Notes under the pieces: model-generated
The model's database searches: none
Seen by the model: only the letters and a program-made list of their open reading frames with translations
What the model was told of the DNA's origin: nothing
Part shown: in pieces, positions 39,006 through 47,623 of the stretch
Position numbering within the stretch: position 1 is the first letter of the stretch
How the letters are laid out: the number at the start of each line of letters is the position of its first letter
DNA from: an uncultured Rickettsiales bacterium
Lineage (GTDB): Bacteria > Pseudomonadota > Alphaproteobacteria > UBA8366
Reading direction: 5' to 3'
Assembly: GCA_913046825.1 (NCBI GenBank)
Contig: CAJWTF010000002.1
Location: 1-64,000, forward strand
DNA length: 64,000 nucleotides
Made by a program: the position numbers and the translations under genes

Positions 39006-41360
39006 CTAAATCTTTCCAAGTGCCCTCAGAATTCGGTCCGGCGTGCAGGGCGTCTCCGAAATTCGCGCGTCGAAGGGCGAGAGGGCATCGTTGATGGCAC
39101 CCAAAACCGCGCCCATTGCGCCCGCCGTTCCAGCCTCGCCCGCGCCCTTGGTTCCGAGTTCCGATGTCGCGGTCGGTGTTTCGATATGGTCGACCTCGAT
39201 ATCCGGCATCTCGGCGGCCATGGGAACGAGATAATCGGCGAAAGTACCATTCTGGAGTTGGCCTTGTGCACTATAGATACATTCCTCGAACAATACGCCG
39301 CCCAATCCTTGCACGACGCCACCTCGGATTTGTTCCTTCACCATCAACGGGTTCAGCAATCGTCCCGCATCATGCACCACCCAATGGCCCAATAGTTTTA
39401 CGAAACCCGTCTCGGGATCGACTTCCAAATAGGATGCTTGAATGCCGTTGCCGGCGACAAAGAGTCGGTCCCGTGACGCGTAATGCTCCACCACGGCGAG
39501 TGCGGGCTGCATGTCTTTTGGAAAGGCGAAAGGTTTGAAATGCCCGGTATTGGCGATCTCCGCCAAACTCGTCCGAATTTGGCCGGATGTCGCGTCGACG
39601 ATATTTCGCACCCGGATATCCAGTGCCGATGCGTCGCACTGCAGTAGGGTCGCCGCCAGATCGAGGATATTGCGCCTTAGTGCCCGTGCCGCACGCAGGG
39701 CAGTCTCACCTCCCAGCACGGCGCCGCGCGAGCCCCAAGAACCGCCACCATAGGGCGATAGTTCGCTGTCGCCGCTTTCCACCCGGACGTCATCGACCGG
39801 CACGCCAAGCACACTGGCGACGATTTGTTGGATGCCGGCATCGATGCCTTGCCCCTGGTCAGTGACGCCGGTCATGCAGCGTATCATCCCGGAGGGTTCG
39901 ATCCGAACGAAGCAGCCTTCCTGGGCGCTGATGTGTTGTCCGCCACCGCCGTAATATTCGGGGCCGATGGCGGTCAGTTCGACGAAGGTGGTGAGACCAA
40001 TGCCACGATAGACACCTTTCTCGCGAAGACGGTTCTGCTCCGCCAGGAGAGCAGGGCGGTCCATCATTTCCAATATCCGCTCAAGGCAAGCATTGAAGGA
40101 GAGGTGCTCGAACTCAATGCCGCCGGGCGACGTTAGGGGAAAATCCTCGTCGCGTAGATAGTTCCGCCGCCGCAGTTCGATGGGATCGATGGCGAGACAC
40201 ACTGCCGCCTTGTCCAACAATCCCTCCGTCACCGCCGCGGCCAACGGATGGCCGACCGAGCGGATGTGTCCGATCAAATTCTTGTTCTGGTAGAGCATCC
40301 GCAGATGGGCGCGATAGTCAGTATGGCGGTAGGGCGCGCCACAGAGGCGGGAGATTTGATTGCCCTCAGCGATGCTGGAGCGCGGATACTGCGAATAGGG
40401 CCCGACCAGAAACAGGTCGTCGACCTCCATCGCCGTGATTTGTCCCTCATCATTCAACGCCATGCGAGCAGTGATCTCATGGTCGCGGCAATGAATATCA
40501 GAGAGGAAGGATTCGAGGCGGTCGGCGACGAACTTCACTGGCCTCCCTAACTTGCGGGAAAGAACACAGGCCGTGATCTCGTCGCCGTGCAGGTGATGTT
40601 TCAGTCCGAAGGCACCGCCGACATCGGGACAGACGACCCTCACCTTGTGCTCCGGAATGCCGAGTAACCTGGAAAACAGGTCTTGTTGTTGATGTGGCGT
40701 TTGATGGGACTGATGGACCAGCAGACTGTCCTCCGCGGGGTTGTAATCGGCGAGGATCGTGCGGGGCTCCAGTGAGACGCCGGTATGCCGGCCAAAGCGG
40801 AAGTGCTCTTCCACGACGAGATGTGCGGCGGCAAAGGCGGCTGATGCGTCACCGGCTTCGACTGTCGTCTCGAAGCCAATATTGCCGCCGAGTTCCGGAT
40901 GAATGGCCGGACCGGAGAGCGCAGTCGCCGCATCCGCTACGGGCGGGAACTCTTCCCATTGCACTTCGATCAGCTCGACGGCGTCTTCCGCTTCGGCCCG
41001 TGTCTCGGCCACGACGGCGACAACCGGCTCTCCATGCCAGCAGACGCGGTTGATCGCGAGGGGCGGTTGCTCGGCAGCGACGAGCCCGGGGAACAAGTCG
41101 TGGGTGCCGCGCCAACTCGCGCAATCGTCGCTAATTTCGGCGCCGGTTGCGACCAACAGAACGCCCGGTGTGGAGGTCGCGGCGTCCCGGTCGATGGCAA
41201 CAATTCGCGCATGGGCATAAGGGCTCCGCAGATAGGCGACATGGGCAATCCGCGCGGCGGAAATATCATCGGTGTATTTTCCACGCCCGGCCAAAAGACG
41301 CGGTGCGCGCGGGCTCCGCACGTCTTCGCCGATCGGGGCGCGGAAGGGTGCTTCAGTCAT
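39006..41360 (-). CDS. Xanthine dehydrogenase-family molybdenum hydroxylase, large subunit
   Basis: Molybdopterin subunit of an aerobic molybdenum hydroxylase, 784 residues from the ATG at 41360. The N-terminal domain has GRGKYTDDI and YLRSPYAHARI; the Mo domain has VRVVCPDVGGAFGLK, GVTDQGQGIDAGIQQI, GGSWGSRGAVLGG and, near the end, TKGAGEAGTAGAMGAV with the expected catalytic glutamate. It lacks the AYRCSFR loop of form I CO dehydrogenase; the region reads IRSVGHPLAAA instead of the usual YRG-GRPEA. The start overlaps the small-subunit stop. Substrate unknown; likely an N-heterocycle or aldehyde. The FAD subunit gene beside it is broken. Confidence 0.88.
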   Translation of the reverse strand: MTEAPFRAPIGEDVRSPRAPRLLAGRGKYTDDISAARIAHVAYLRSPYAHARIVAIDRDAATSTPGVLLVATGAEISDDCASWRGTHDLFPGLVAAEQPPLAINRVCWHGEPVVAVVAETRAEAEDAVELIEVQWEEFPPVADAATALSGPAIHPELGGNIGFETTVEAGDASAAFAAAHLVVEEHFRFGRHTGVSLEPRTILADYNPAEDSLLVHQSHQTPHQQQDLFSRLLGIPEHKVRVVCPDVGGAFGLKHHLHGDEITACVLSRKLGRPVKFVADRLESFLSDIHCRDHEITARMALNDEGQITAMEVDDLFLVGPYSQYPRSSIAEGNQISRLCGAPYRHTDYRAHLRMLYQNKNLIGHIRSVGHPLAAAVTEGLLDKAAVCLAIDPIELRRRNYLRDEDFPLTSPGGIEFEHLSFNACLERILEMMDRPALLAEQNRLREKGVYRGIGLTTFVELTAIGPEYYGGGGQHISAQEGCFVRIEPSGMIRCMTGVTDQGQGIDAGIQQIVASVLGVPVDDVRVESGDSELSPYGGGSWGSRGAVLGGETALRAARALRRNILDLAATLLQCDASALDIRVRNIVDATSGQIRTSLAEIANTGHFKPFAFPKDMQPALAVVEHYASRDRLFVAGNGIQASYLEVDPETGFVKLLGHWVVHDAGRLLNPLMVKEQIRGGVVQGLGGVLFEECIYSAQGQLQNGTFADYLVPMAAEMPDIEVDHIETPTATSELGTKGAGEAGTAGAMGAVLGAINDALSPFDARISETPCTPDRILRALGKI

Positions 41361-41835
41361 CGTTTCCCACCGATTTCGTGACTGTCTCGATGGCATCGAC
41401 GATGGCTTGATATCCGGTACACCGGCAGAGGTTTCCCGAGATTGCCCCGCGGATGGTCTTGCGGTCCGGGGATGGGTCTCGCGCCAACAATGCCGCCGCA
41501 GTCAGTAGCATGCCCGGCGTGCAGAAGCCGCATTGCAGTGCGGCGCGGTCATGGAAGGCATCCTGGAGCGATTTGATTCGGCCGTTCTCGCTCGCACCTT
41601 CGATGGTCTCGACAACAGCACGGTCCGCTTGTACCCCGAACATCAGGCAACCGCGCACAACGTCCCCGTCGACGACGACGGAACAGGCTCCGCACGCGCC
41701 GTGTTCGCAACCGACATGCGACCCAGTCAGGCCCAATTCGTGGCGTAAAAAGTCGACCAGATTGAGTCTTACCGGTACACGGCGGGTCACTGGCATTCCA
41801 TTGACGGTCAGCGTGATGTCGAGCGCGTCATCCAT
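41353..41835 (-). CDS. Molybdenum hydroxylase 2Fe-2S small subunit
   Basis: 160 residues with the two [2Fe-2S] domains of the family: plant ferredoxin-like C-x4-C-x2-C-x11-C in GCEHGACGACSVVVDG (about residues 42-60) and the C-terminal four-helix motif GFCTPGMLL ... GNLCRCTGY. I used the ATG at 41835 (MDDALDITLTVNG). It overlaps the 3' end of the FAD subunit frame by 8 bases and the large subunit start by 8 bases, so the three genes form one S-L-M transcription unit. Confidence 0.92.
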   Translation of the reverse strand: MDDALDITLTVNGMPVTRRVPVRLNLVDFLRHELGLTGSHVGCEHGACGACSVVVDGDVVRGCLMFGVQADRAVVETIEGASENGRIKSLQDAFHDRAALQCGFCTPGMLLTAAALLARDPSPDRKTIRGAISGNLCRCTGYQAIVDAIETVTKSVGNDD

Positions 41836-42564
41836 CGATTGTGCCCTTCGGTAGCCAAGTATCGACCGCGCGCCGTAACAGCACATGGGAAAACTGCCGC
41901 CTGGCGGCGCTGCTGGTTTGCGGGTCGTTGATGGGATCGAGATCTACTTCAAGCGCCGCCTCCGCTGCCGCAGCATCGCCCTTCTCAAGCGCTGCCTCGG
42001 TTGCCTTGGCACGGAGGGGGCGGTCTTCGACGCCGAAGAATACCAATCGGATATCTGATAAGCGGCTTCCAATTATGCTCGCCCGCGCGGCCAGTCCGGC
42101 CAACGCGTAATCGCCACGCCGTCGCGACAACTCCTCGAAGAACGAAACAGTCTCTTTCTTGATCGGGATGTGGACAGCGACTAAGGCCTCGGTGACCGTG
42201 CATGCTGTCTCATAGGCGCCGAGAAAGAAGTCGGTGGCGGATTGCGGATGGCGTCGTGGGCGACATGCGGCATCGCGTTGGCGATCAATGGAGCATGCCG
42301 GCGCACGTCTGGGGAATTCAGCACATCGACATGCCGTGCCAGTGTGCCGATCACCAATCTATCGTCCTCGACGCGAATGCCCGATAGTTCGTTCAGCCGA
42401 TTGATATCCAGCAGAACGTCCGGGCGGGCCATGCGCAGGTTCATCAACGGGACCAAGCTTTGGCCACCTGCCAGTATGCTGGCCGCTTCGCCATGCACCG
42501 CCAGAGCCCTCAACAACTCATCGAGGGTTTCTATTCGCCGGTACTGAAACGTGGGCGCTTTCAT
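41828..42564 (-). pseudogene. Molybdenum hydroxylase FAD (medium) subunit with an internal deletion
   Basis: The ATG at 42564 opens a good FAD-subunit start (MKAPTFQYRRIETLDELL, then ILAGGQSLVPLMNLRMARP, the first FAD loop). After PHVAHDAIRN at about 42240 the frame is lost. Where relatives have the second FAD motif (RGTIGGSLAHADPAAE) there are only a few bases, and the downstream frame resumes DFFLGAYETACTVTEAL in a shifted phase and runs normally to TGA at 41828. A deletion of roughly 35-40 codons with a frame change has removed the FAD-binding core, so this subunit cannot be functional. Confidence 0.82.
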
Positions 42565-42571
42565 GGATCGA

Positions 42572-43363
42572 CTAGCGCGCGGTCCAGCCGCCATCGACCA
42601 ACAGGCTGGTGCCGGTGATCATCGCTGAAGCGGGCGAGCATAAGAACACGACGGCGCCGGTGATATCGCGCATCTGCGCCAGATGCCCCATCGGGATGCA
42701 GGACATTATGAAATTGCGAAATTGCGGGTCGGCCAGCGCCGGGCCGGTCATCGGCGTCTCCACCCACGTGGGGGCAACTGCATTGACCCGGATACCGGTT
42801 GTCGCCAGTTCCGTCGCCATGGCCTTGTTCATGCCCTCGACTGCGTGTTTGGTCATTGAATAGACGCTGCGATCGATCAGCGAGACATGTCCCAATTGCG
42901 ATGAGATATGCACGATGGCGCCGCCCCGGGTTTTACGGTCGTCGTCCTTGAGCATGCGGCGCGCGGCGGCTTGCGCCACCAGAAAGGCCGCCTTCACGTT
43001 CAGGGTCAGCAACGTGTCGAGGCTTTGTTCCTGCACGTCCAAAAAAGACTCTGGAATGTTCGTACCCGCGTTGTTGACCAGGATGTCGAGTTTGGGAAGG
43101 TTACTGATGGCGGCTTGCATGTCGCCGGTCTTGATAACGTCGCAAACGATGGCAGACGCGTCGCGACCAAGGGCTCTAATCTCTCCCGTGATACTTTCGA
43201 GTTCTTCCGCCGACCGGCTCAGGGCGACGATATCCGCTCCCGCTTCCGCCAACCCCAACGCTAGCGTGCGCCCGATACCGCGCCCGGCACCGGTCACCAG
43301 GGCGGTGCTGCCATCAAGATTGAAACTCGGCAATGCGGACTCGCTCACGACGCTCTCTCCCAT
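42572..43363 (-). CDS. Short-chain dehydrogenase/reductase
   Basis: NAD(P)-dependent oxidoreductase, 263 residues from the ATG at 43363. The cofactor motif TGAGRGIGRTLALGL, NNAG (in ILVNNAGTNIPES), the catalytic serine in VHISSQLG and the Y-x-x-x-K pair in VYSMTKHAVEG are present, with the C-terminal LLVDGGWTAR. It lies 7 bases before the FAD subunit gene on the same strand and probably belongs to the molybdenum hydroxylase operon. Substrate unknown. Confidence 0.9.
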   Translation of the reverse strand: MGESVVSESALPSFNLDGSTALVTGAGRGIGRTLALGLAEAGADIVALSRSAEELESITGEIRALGRDASAIVCDVIKTGDMQAAISNLPKLDILVNNAGTNIPESFLDVQEQSLDTLLTLNVKAAFLVAQAAARRMLKDDDRKTRGGAIVHISSQLGHVSLIDRSVYSMTKHAVEGMNKAMATELATTGIRVNAVAPTWVETPMTGPALADPQFRNFIMSCIPMGHLAQMRDITGAVVFLCSPASAMITGTSLLVDGGWTAR

Positions 43364-43479
43364 ATTCTGCTGTGTAATAGCGATAGTAAGGTGAAGTTTG
43401 CGATTTACAGGCCGGAAATTCACGCCTGATGTTTAATCCGTGTGGCCAAGTCCGCCCGGTCTTTGTAAAGTCCGCGCCG

Positions 43480-45288
43480 ATGCCACCACCTATTCTCATT
43501 CTCCGCGATATTCAATTGACCTTCGGAGGACCGTCGCTGCTAGAGGGCGCGGCCTTTTCCGTCTCTGCAAGAGATCGGCTGTGCCTGGTCGGTCGGAACG
43601 GGTCGGGGAAATCGACGTTGCTAAAGATAGCGGCGGGTATAGTGACGCCCGATGATGGTGAAGTTTTCCTACAGCCTGGAACGACGATCCGCTACCTACC
43701 GCAAGAGCCCGACCTGTCCGCGTACGCGACCGTTCTGTCTTATGTGGAGGAAGGGCTAGATCCTGGGGTGGACCATTATCGGGGCGCGTATTTGCTGGAG
43801 CAGCTTAAGGTCAACGAGAACGCCGATCCGAGCACATTGTCCGGCGGAGAAGCGCGGCGCGCGGCCTTGGCGCGCACTCTGGCCCCCGAGCCGGATATTT
43901 TGTTGCTGGATGAGCCGACGAACCATCTGGACTTGCCTGCCATCGAATGGCTGGAGAGCGAGCTCTCCGCCGCCCGATCCGCACAAATTCTCATCAGCCA
44001 TGACCGGCGGTTTCTCGAGAACTTGTCGCGGGTCACCCTGTGGCTCGATCGGGGGCATACCAAGCGGCTCGACGCCGGTTTTGCGAAGTTCGAGGAATGG
44101 CGCGACCAAATTCTGGAAACTGAGGAGACCGAGCTCCATAAACTAGACCGCAAGATCGCCTCCGAGACGCAATGGCTGCGCAAGGGAGTGACAGCGCGGC
44201 GCAAGCGCAATCAAGGCCGTTTGCGGGCGCTGTTCGATTTGCGTGATAAGCGCCGCCAGCACCGGCGCGCCGACGGCAATGTCGCCATGGCAGCGAGCGA
44301 TGCGACGGCTTCCGGCAAACGCGTGATTGAAGCGAAGAACATCTCTAAGTCGTTCGGCGAGAATGAAGTCATTAAAGATTTTTCGATCCGTATACAACGC
44401 GGAGACCGGGTTGGTTTCGTCGGCCCGAACGGTGCCGGGAAGACGACATTGGTGAATATGTTGATCGGCAATTTGGCATCGGATACCGGAGAGGTCCGGG
44501 AAGGCGCCAATGTAGAGATGCTGACCATCGACCAGCGCCGCGAAAGCCTCGACCCCGGCACAACACTGCGCGACGCGTTGACCGGTGGCGGCGGAGACAC
44601 AGTGATGGTCGGCGGGCAGCCGCGTCACGTTGTGGGCTATATGAAGGATTTTTTGTTCGCTCCGGAACAGCTGCGCACGCCCATCGAACGCCTGTCCGGC
44701 GGCGAGCGGGGCAGGTTGATGCTGGCACGGGCGCTAGCCAAGCCGTCCAATTTGTTGGTTTTGGACGAGCCGACCAACGATCTTGATCTGGAGACACTGG
44801 ACCTGCTGCAGGAGTTACTGGCGGATTATGCCGGGACCTTGCTGCTAGTCAGCCACGACCGCGATTTCCTCGACCGTGTGGTCACGTCAACCGTGGCCTA
44901 TGAAGGTGACGGTCGCTGGACCGAATATGCGGGCGGTTACTCGGATATGCTCGTTCAGCGAGGAGCGGATCTCGAGAGGTCGGACGCGGCGCCGAGCCTA
45001 TCGAAAGCCGTTTTGCCGGAAAAGAAACCGGCGGTATCAGGTCCGAAGAAAAGATTGTCTTTTAATCAAAAACGCGCGCTTGAGATTTTGCCTATCCGTA
45101 TGGAAGAGCTGCAGAGCGCCATTTCCAATTTGGAAGCGACACTGTCCGATACCGGACTCTACGCCCGTGACCCAAAGAAATTCGAGAATGCCACCACAGA
45201 TCTCACCGCCCGGCAATCCGAACTCGACGCCGCCGAGGAAGAGTGGCTGGAGCTGGAAGTGCTGCGCGAGGCGATCGAGGGCGGTTAG
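43480..45288 (+). CDS. ABC-F family ATPase, Uup-like
   Basis: 602 residues with two ABC ATPase domains and no membrane segment. First domain: Walker A GRNGSGKST, signature LSGGEARRAALAR, Walker B ILLLDEPTNHLDL. Second: GPNGAGKTT, LSGGERGRLMLAR, LLVLDEPTNDLDL. A linker of about 80 basic residues (LRKGVTARRKRNQGRLRAL) joins them, and a C-terminal coiled coil of about 70 residues follows a proline-rich hinge, which is the Uup layout. Uup-type proteins act on ribosomes or branched DNA. Start ATG at 43480; it is divergent from the SDR gene. Confidence 0.93.
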   Translation: MPPPILILRDIQLTFGGPSLLEGAAFSVSARDRLCLVGRNGSGKSTLLKIAAGIVTPDDGEVFLQPGTTIRYLPQEPDLSAYATVLSYVEEGLDPGVDHYRGAYLLEQLKVNENADPSTLSGGEARRAALARTLAPEPDILLLDEPTNHLDLPAIEWLESELSAARSAQILISHDRRFLENLSRVTLWLDRGHTKRLDAGFAKFEEWRDQILETEETELHKLDRKIASETQWLRKGVTARRKRNQGRLRALFDLRDKRRQHRRADGNVAMAASDATASGKRVIEAKNISKSFGENEVIKDFSIRIQRGDRVGFVGPNGAGKTTLVNMLIGNLASDTGEVREGANVEMLTIDQRRESLDPGTTLRDALTGGGGDTVMVGGQPRHVVGYMKDFLFAPEQLRTPIERLSGGERGRLMLARALAKPSNLLVLDEPTNDLDLETLDLLQELLADYAGTLLLVSHDRDFLDRVVTSTVAYEGDGRWTEYAGGYSDMLVQRGADLERSDAAPSLSKAVLPEKKPAVSGPKKRLSFNQKRALEILPIRMEELQSAISNLEATLSDTGLYARDPKKFENATTDLTARQSELDAAEEEWLELEVLREAIEGG

Positions 45289-45304
45289 TTATTCCAGCCT
45301 TTAT

Positions 45305-45637
45305 TCAATCCACGATAAATAGCTTGGCACCCCCTTCGGTGCGGGAGCGGTGCGGCGAATCGCCGTTGTCGGAGACCTGGTAGCTCATGCCGGGTTTCAG
45401 CGTAAAAACGCGACCGTCTTTGAGTTCCGAATCCATCTCGCCTTCATAAACGAACAGAATATGCCCTCGGTCACACCAATGATCCGCCAGATAACCGGCT
45501 GAGTATTCGACCCGTCGAACGCGCACGTCCTCGATGTTCAAGGTGCGCCAAAGCGCATAACCGGTATCGCCCTCGTAGCGTTCCTCCGGCACCGTATCCC
45601 AATCGGTCAACGTGAAGGGTAATGTCGGTATCTTCAT
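45305..45637 (-). CDS. DHCW-motif cupin fold protein
   Basis: About 110 residues forming one cupin barrel. The LADHWCDRGHILFVYEG segment holds the histidines and acid typical of this small family, and LKPGMSYQVSDNGDSPHRS the second cupin box. I took the ATG at 45637; a GTG at 45646 is an alternative. It is convergent with the ABC-F gene, 16 bases away. Function is unknown; the fold suggests metal-dependent binding or isomerisation of a small molecule. Confidence 0.8.
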   Translation of the reverse strand: MKIPTLPFTLTDWDTVPEERYEGDTGYALWRTLNIEDVRVRRVEYSAGYLADHWCDRGHILFVYEGEMDSELKDGRVFTLKPGMSYQVSDNGDSPHRSRTEGGAKLFIVD

Positions 45638-45719
45638 CTCTCGCACCCCTTTTCTTGGCTGTCAGTTCCGCCACTTCATTCTGTGTGGCGCCATTGGAGA
45701 ACAATATGGACCTGAAACC

Positions 45720-46307
45720 ATGACCGACGATTCGAATCCGTCCCGTATCCCCTTCCTCTCCGTGGAAGAGGCAGAACGCATCGGCAAAGAGCACGGCGTG
45801 CCGTCCTCAATGGCGCATCTCAATGTCTTCCGCGTGATGTCTCATCATCCGGAATTGGCGGCCGCCGTCAGCAATTTACTGGCGACGCTATTGTACAAAG
45901 GGAATAAACTCGACGAACGGCTCCGTGAGTTGATCATCATGCGCCTCGCGTGGCGTACCGGCTCGGTCTACGAATGGACCCAGCATTGGCGCGTCGCCGA
46001 ACGCTTGAAGATCGACGGCGAATCGGTGGTCGCGGTGCGCGATTGGCAGAACGCTGATTGCTTGAGCGCCGCCGACAAAGCCGTACTGGCGGCGACGGAT
46101 GAGACCCTTAATGACGGACGTATCTCCGATGCGACTTGGGCCGCGTGTTGCGAGCACCTCTCGAGCGAGGCCGAACGCATTGAATTGGTCCTCGCGATCT
46201 CGAACTGGCGGCTGTTCTCCGAGATGTTCCAAAGCCTGCGCATCCCGTTGGAGGAAGGCGTGGACCACTGGCCGCCGGACGGGCTACCCTCGCCTGCAGC
46301 CGAATAA
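45720..46307 (+). CDS. Carboxymuconolactone decarboxylase family protein
   Basis: 195 residues, all-helical, of the CMD/AhpD fold. The core LDERLRELIIMRLAWRTGSVYEWTQHW keeps the E-W-x-x-H relay residues; the C-x-x-C of AhpD peroxidases is not present, so peroxidase activity is unlikely. The second half has LSAADKAVLAATDETL. The ATG at 45720 is preceded by ACCTGAAACC, a weak ribosome site. It is 24 bases upstream of the LLM oxidoreductase gene and probably co-transcribed. Confidence 0.85.
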   Translation: MTDDSNPSRIPFLSVEEAERIGKEHGVPSSMAHLNVFRVMSHHPELAAAVSNLLATLLYKGNKLDERLRELIIMRLAWRTGSVYEWTQHWRVAERLKIDGESVVAVRDWQNADCLSAADKAVLAATDETLNDGRISDATWAACCEHLSSEAERIELVLAISNWRLFSEMFQSLRIPLEEGVDHWPPDGLPSPAAE

Positions 46308-46331
46308 CCCTGACATTTGGACACATATCCC

Positions 46332-47519
46332 ATGACCAGCTCCGCGCTTTCCTTGATGCCGAACGACACCATGAAATACGGTATCTTCCTCGCTCCGTTT
46401 CACGATCTGAAGGAAAACCCGACGCAGGCGATGCAGCGCGATATGTGGCTGCTCGAATATCTCGATGAGTTGGGATATGCCGAGGCCTGGATAGGTGAGC
46501 ATCATTCGGGCGGCTTCGAGATTATCGCCTGCCCGGAAGTGTTTATCGCGGCGGCGGCGGAGCGGACCAAGAACATCAAGCTCGGCACCGGCGTGGTCTC
46601 CTTGCCGTATCACCATCCTTTCATGGTGGCAGGGCGGGCGACGCAGCTCGATCACATGACGCGCGGGCGCTTCATGCTCGGCGTCGGCCCCGGTGCACTG
46701 GTCGGCGATGCCTATCGCATGGGAATTGATCCGGAAGCCCAGCGCCGCATGATGAACGAATCCCTCGACGTGATCGTGAAACTGATGGACGGCGAAACCG
46801 TCTCCATGAAGTCAGACTGGTTCGAGGCGAAGGATGCGCATCTGCAAATCCCACCTTTCACAACACCCCGCACCGAGATGGCGGTTGCCTGCGCGCGCTC
46901 GCCGTCGGGTGCACTCGCGGCGGGCAAGCATGGTCTCGGCATGCTCTCAATCGGCGGCACAAACGATGAAGCATTGCAGCATCATGCCAATAACTGGCGC
47001 ATGTGCGAGGAAGCGGCGGCGGAGAACGGCAAGACCGTCAGCCGCGAGAATTGGCGCCTCGTCACCTTGATGCACATTGCCGAGACGCGGGAGGAAGCGC
47101 GCAAGAACGTGGAATACGGCATCGAGGAATTCGCCACCTATTTCAAGGATATCTCGACCTTCCCGATCGTCCCGCACGAGATCGACAACGCCTATGAATA
47201 TCTGACGGAAAACCGGATTGCCGTGATCGGCACCCCGGACGACGCCATCGAGTACATCGAAACCTTGCTTGAAGGTTCCGGCGGGTTCGGCAGCCTCATG
47301 CAGCTCGCTCATAACTGGGCCGACTGGGAAGCGACGAAGCGGAACTATGAGCTGATCGCACGCCACGTGATGCCGCACTTCCAGAAATCAAACCTCGACC
47401 GCACCCACAGCTACAATTACAGCCGCGACAACAAAGAGAAGTTCCAGGGTCAGGCGGCGCAAGCGGTGCAGAGCGAGATAGAACGCTATCAGGCAAAGAA
47501 AGGTGAAGCGGCGGAGTAG
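46332..47519 (+). CDS. LLM class flavin-dependent oxidoreductase
   Basis: Luciferase-like FMN monooxygenase, 395 residues from the ATG at 46332. It shows the TIM-barrel start MKYGIFLAPFHD, the AWIGEHHSGGFEII active-site strand with two histidines, LGTGVVSLPYHHPFMVAGRA, and GRFMLGVGPGALVGDA. This group oxidises varied small organics with reduced flavin; a flavin reductase is not seen nearby. It follows the CMD gene and ends before a small palindromic repeat. Confidence 0.88.
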   Translation: MTSSALSLMPNDTMKYGIFLAPFHDLKENPTQAMQRDMWLLEYLDELGYAEAWIGEHHSGGFEIIACPEVFIAAAAERTKNIKLGTGVVSLPYHHPFMVAGRATQLDHMTRGRFMLGVGPGALVGDAYRMGIDPEAQRRMMNESLDVIVKLMDGETVSMKSDWFEAKDAHLQIPPFTTPRTEMAVACARSPSGALAAGKHGLGMLSIGGTNDEALQHHANNWRMCEEAAAENGKTVSRENWRLVTLMHIAETREEARKNVEYGIEEFATYFKDISTFPIVPHEIDNAYEYLTENRIAVIGTPDDAIEYIETLLEGSGGFGSLMQLAHNWADWEATKRNYELIARHVMPHFQKSNLDRTHSYNYSRDNKEKFQGQAAQAVQSEIERYQAKKGEAAE

Positions 47520-47549
47520 CGGTTTGAGCGAGCCTTCACTACCGGATCG

Positions 47550-47578
47550 TTATTCCGGGTTCGCTTTGCGCTCCAGAA
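47550..47578. repeat. Partial copy of the palindromic element seen at 59.9 kb
   Basis: A 29-base stretch in the gap between the LLM gene and the gamma-glutamyltransferase matches one arm of the 59.9 kb palindrome at about 23 positions, sharing ATTCC, GGTTCGCT, GCGC and CC-GAA blocks. Only one arm is recognisable. Confidence 0.45.
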
Positions 47579-47623
47579 AGATGGAGGCCGAGTAGTTTTG
47601 TATCTGGATACCTAATCAACCAG

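Noticed and set aside
39006..41360. Form I carbon monoxide dehydrogenase large subunit (CoxL)
   Set aside because: The diagnostic AYRCSFR active-site loop is absent, so only a general molybdenum hydroxylase can be claimed.
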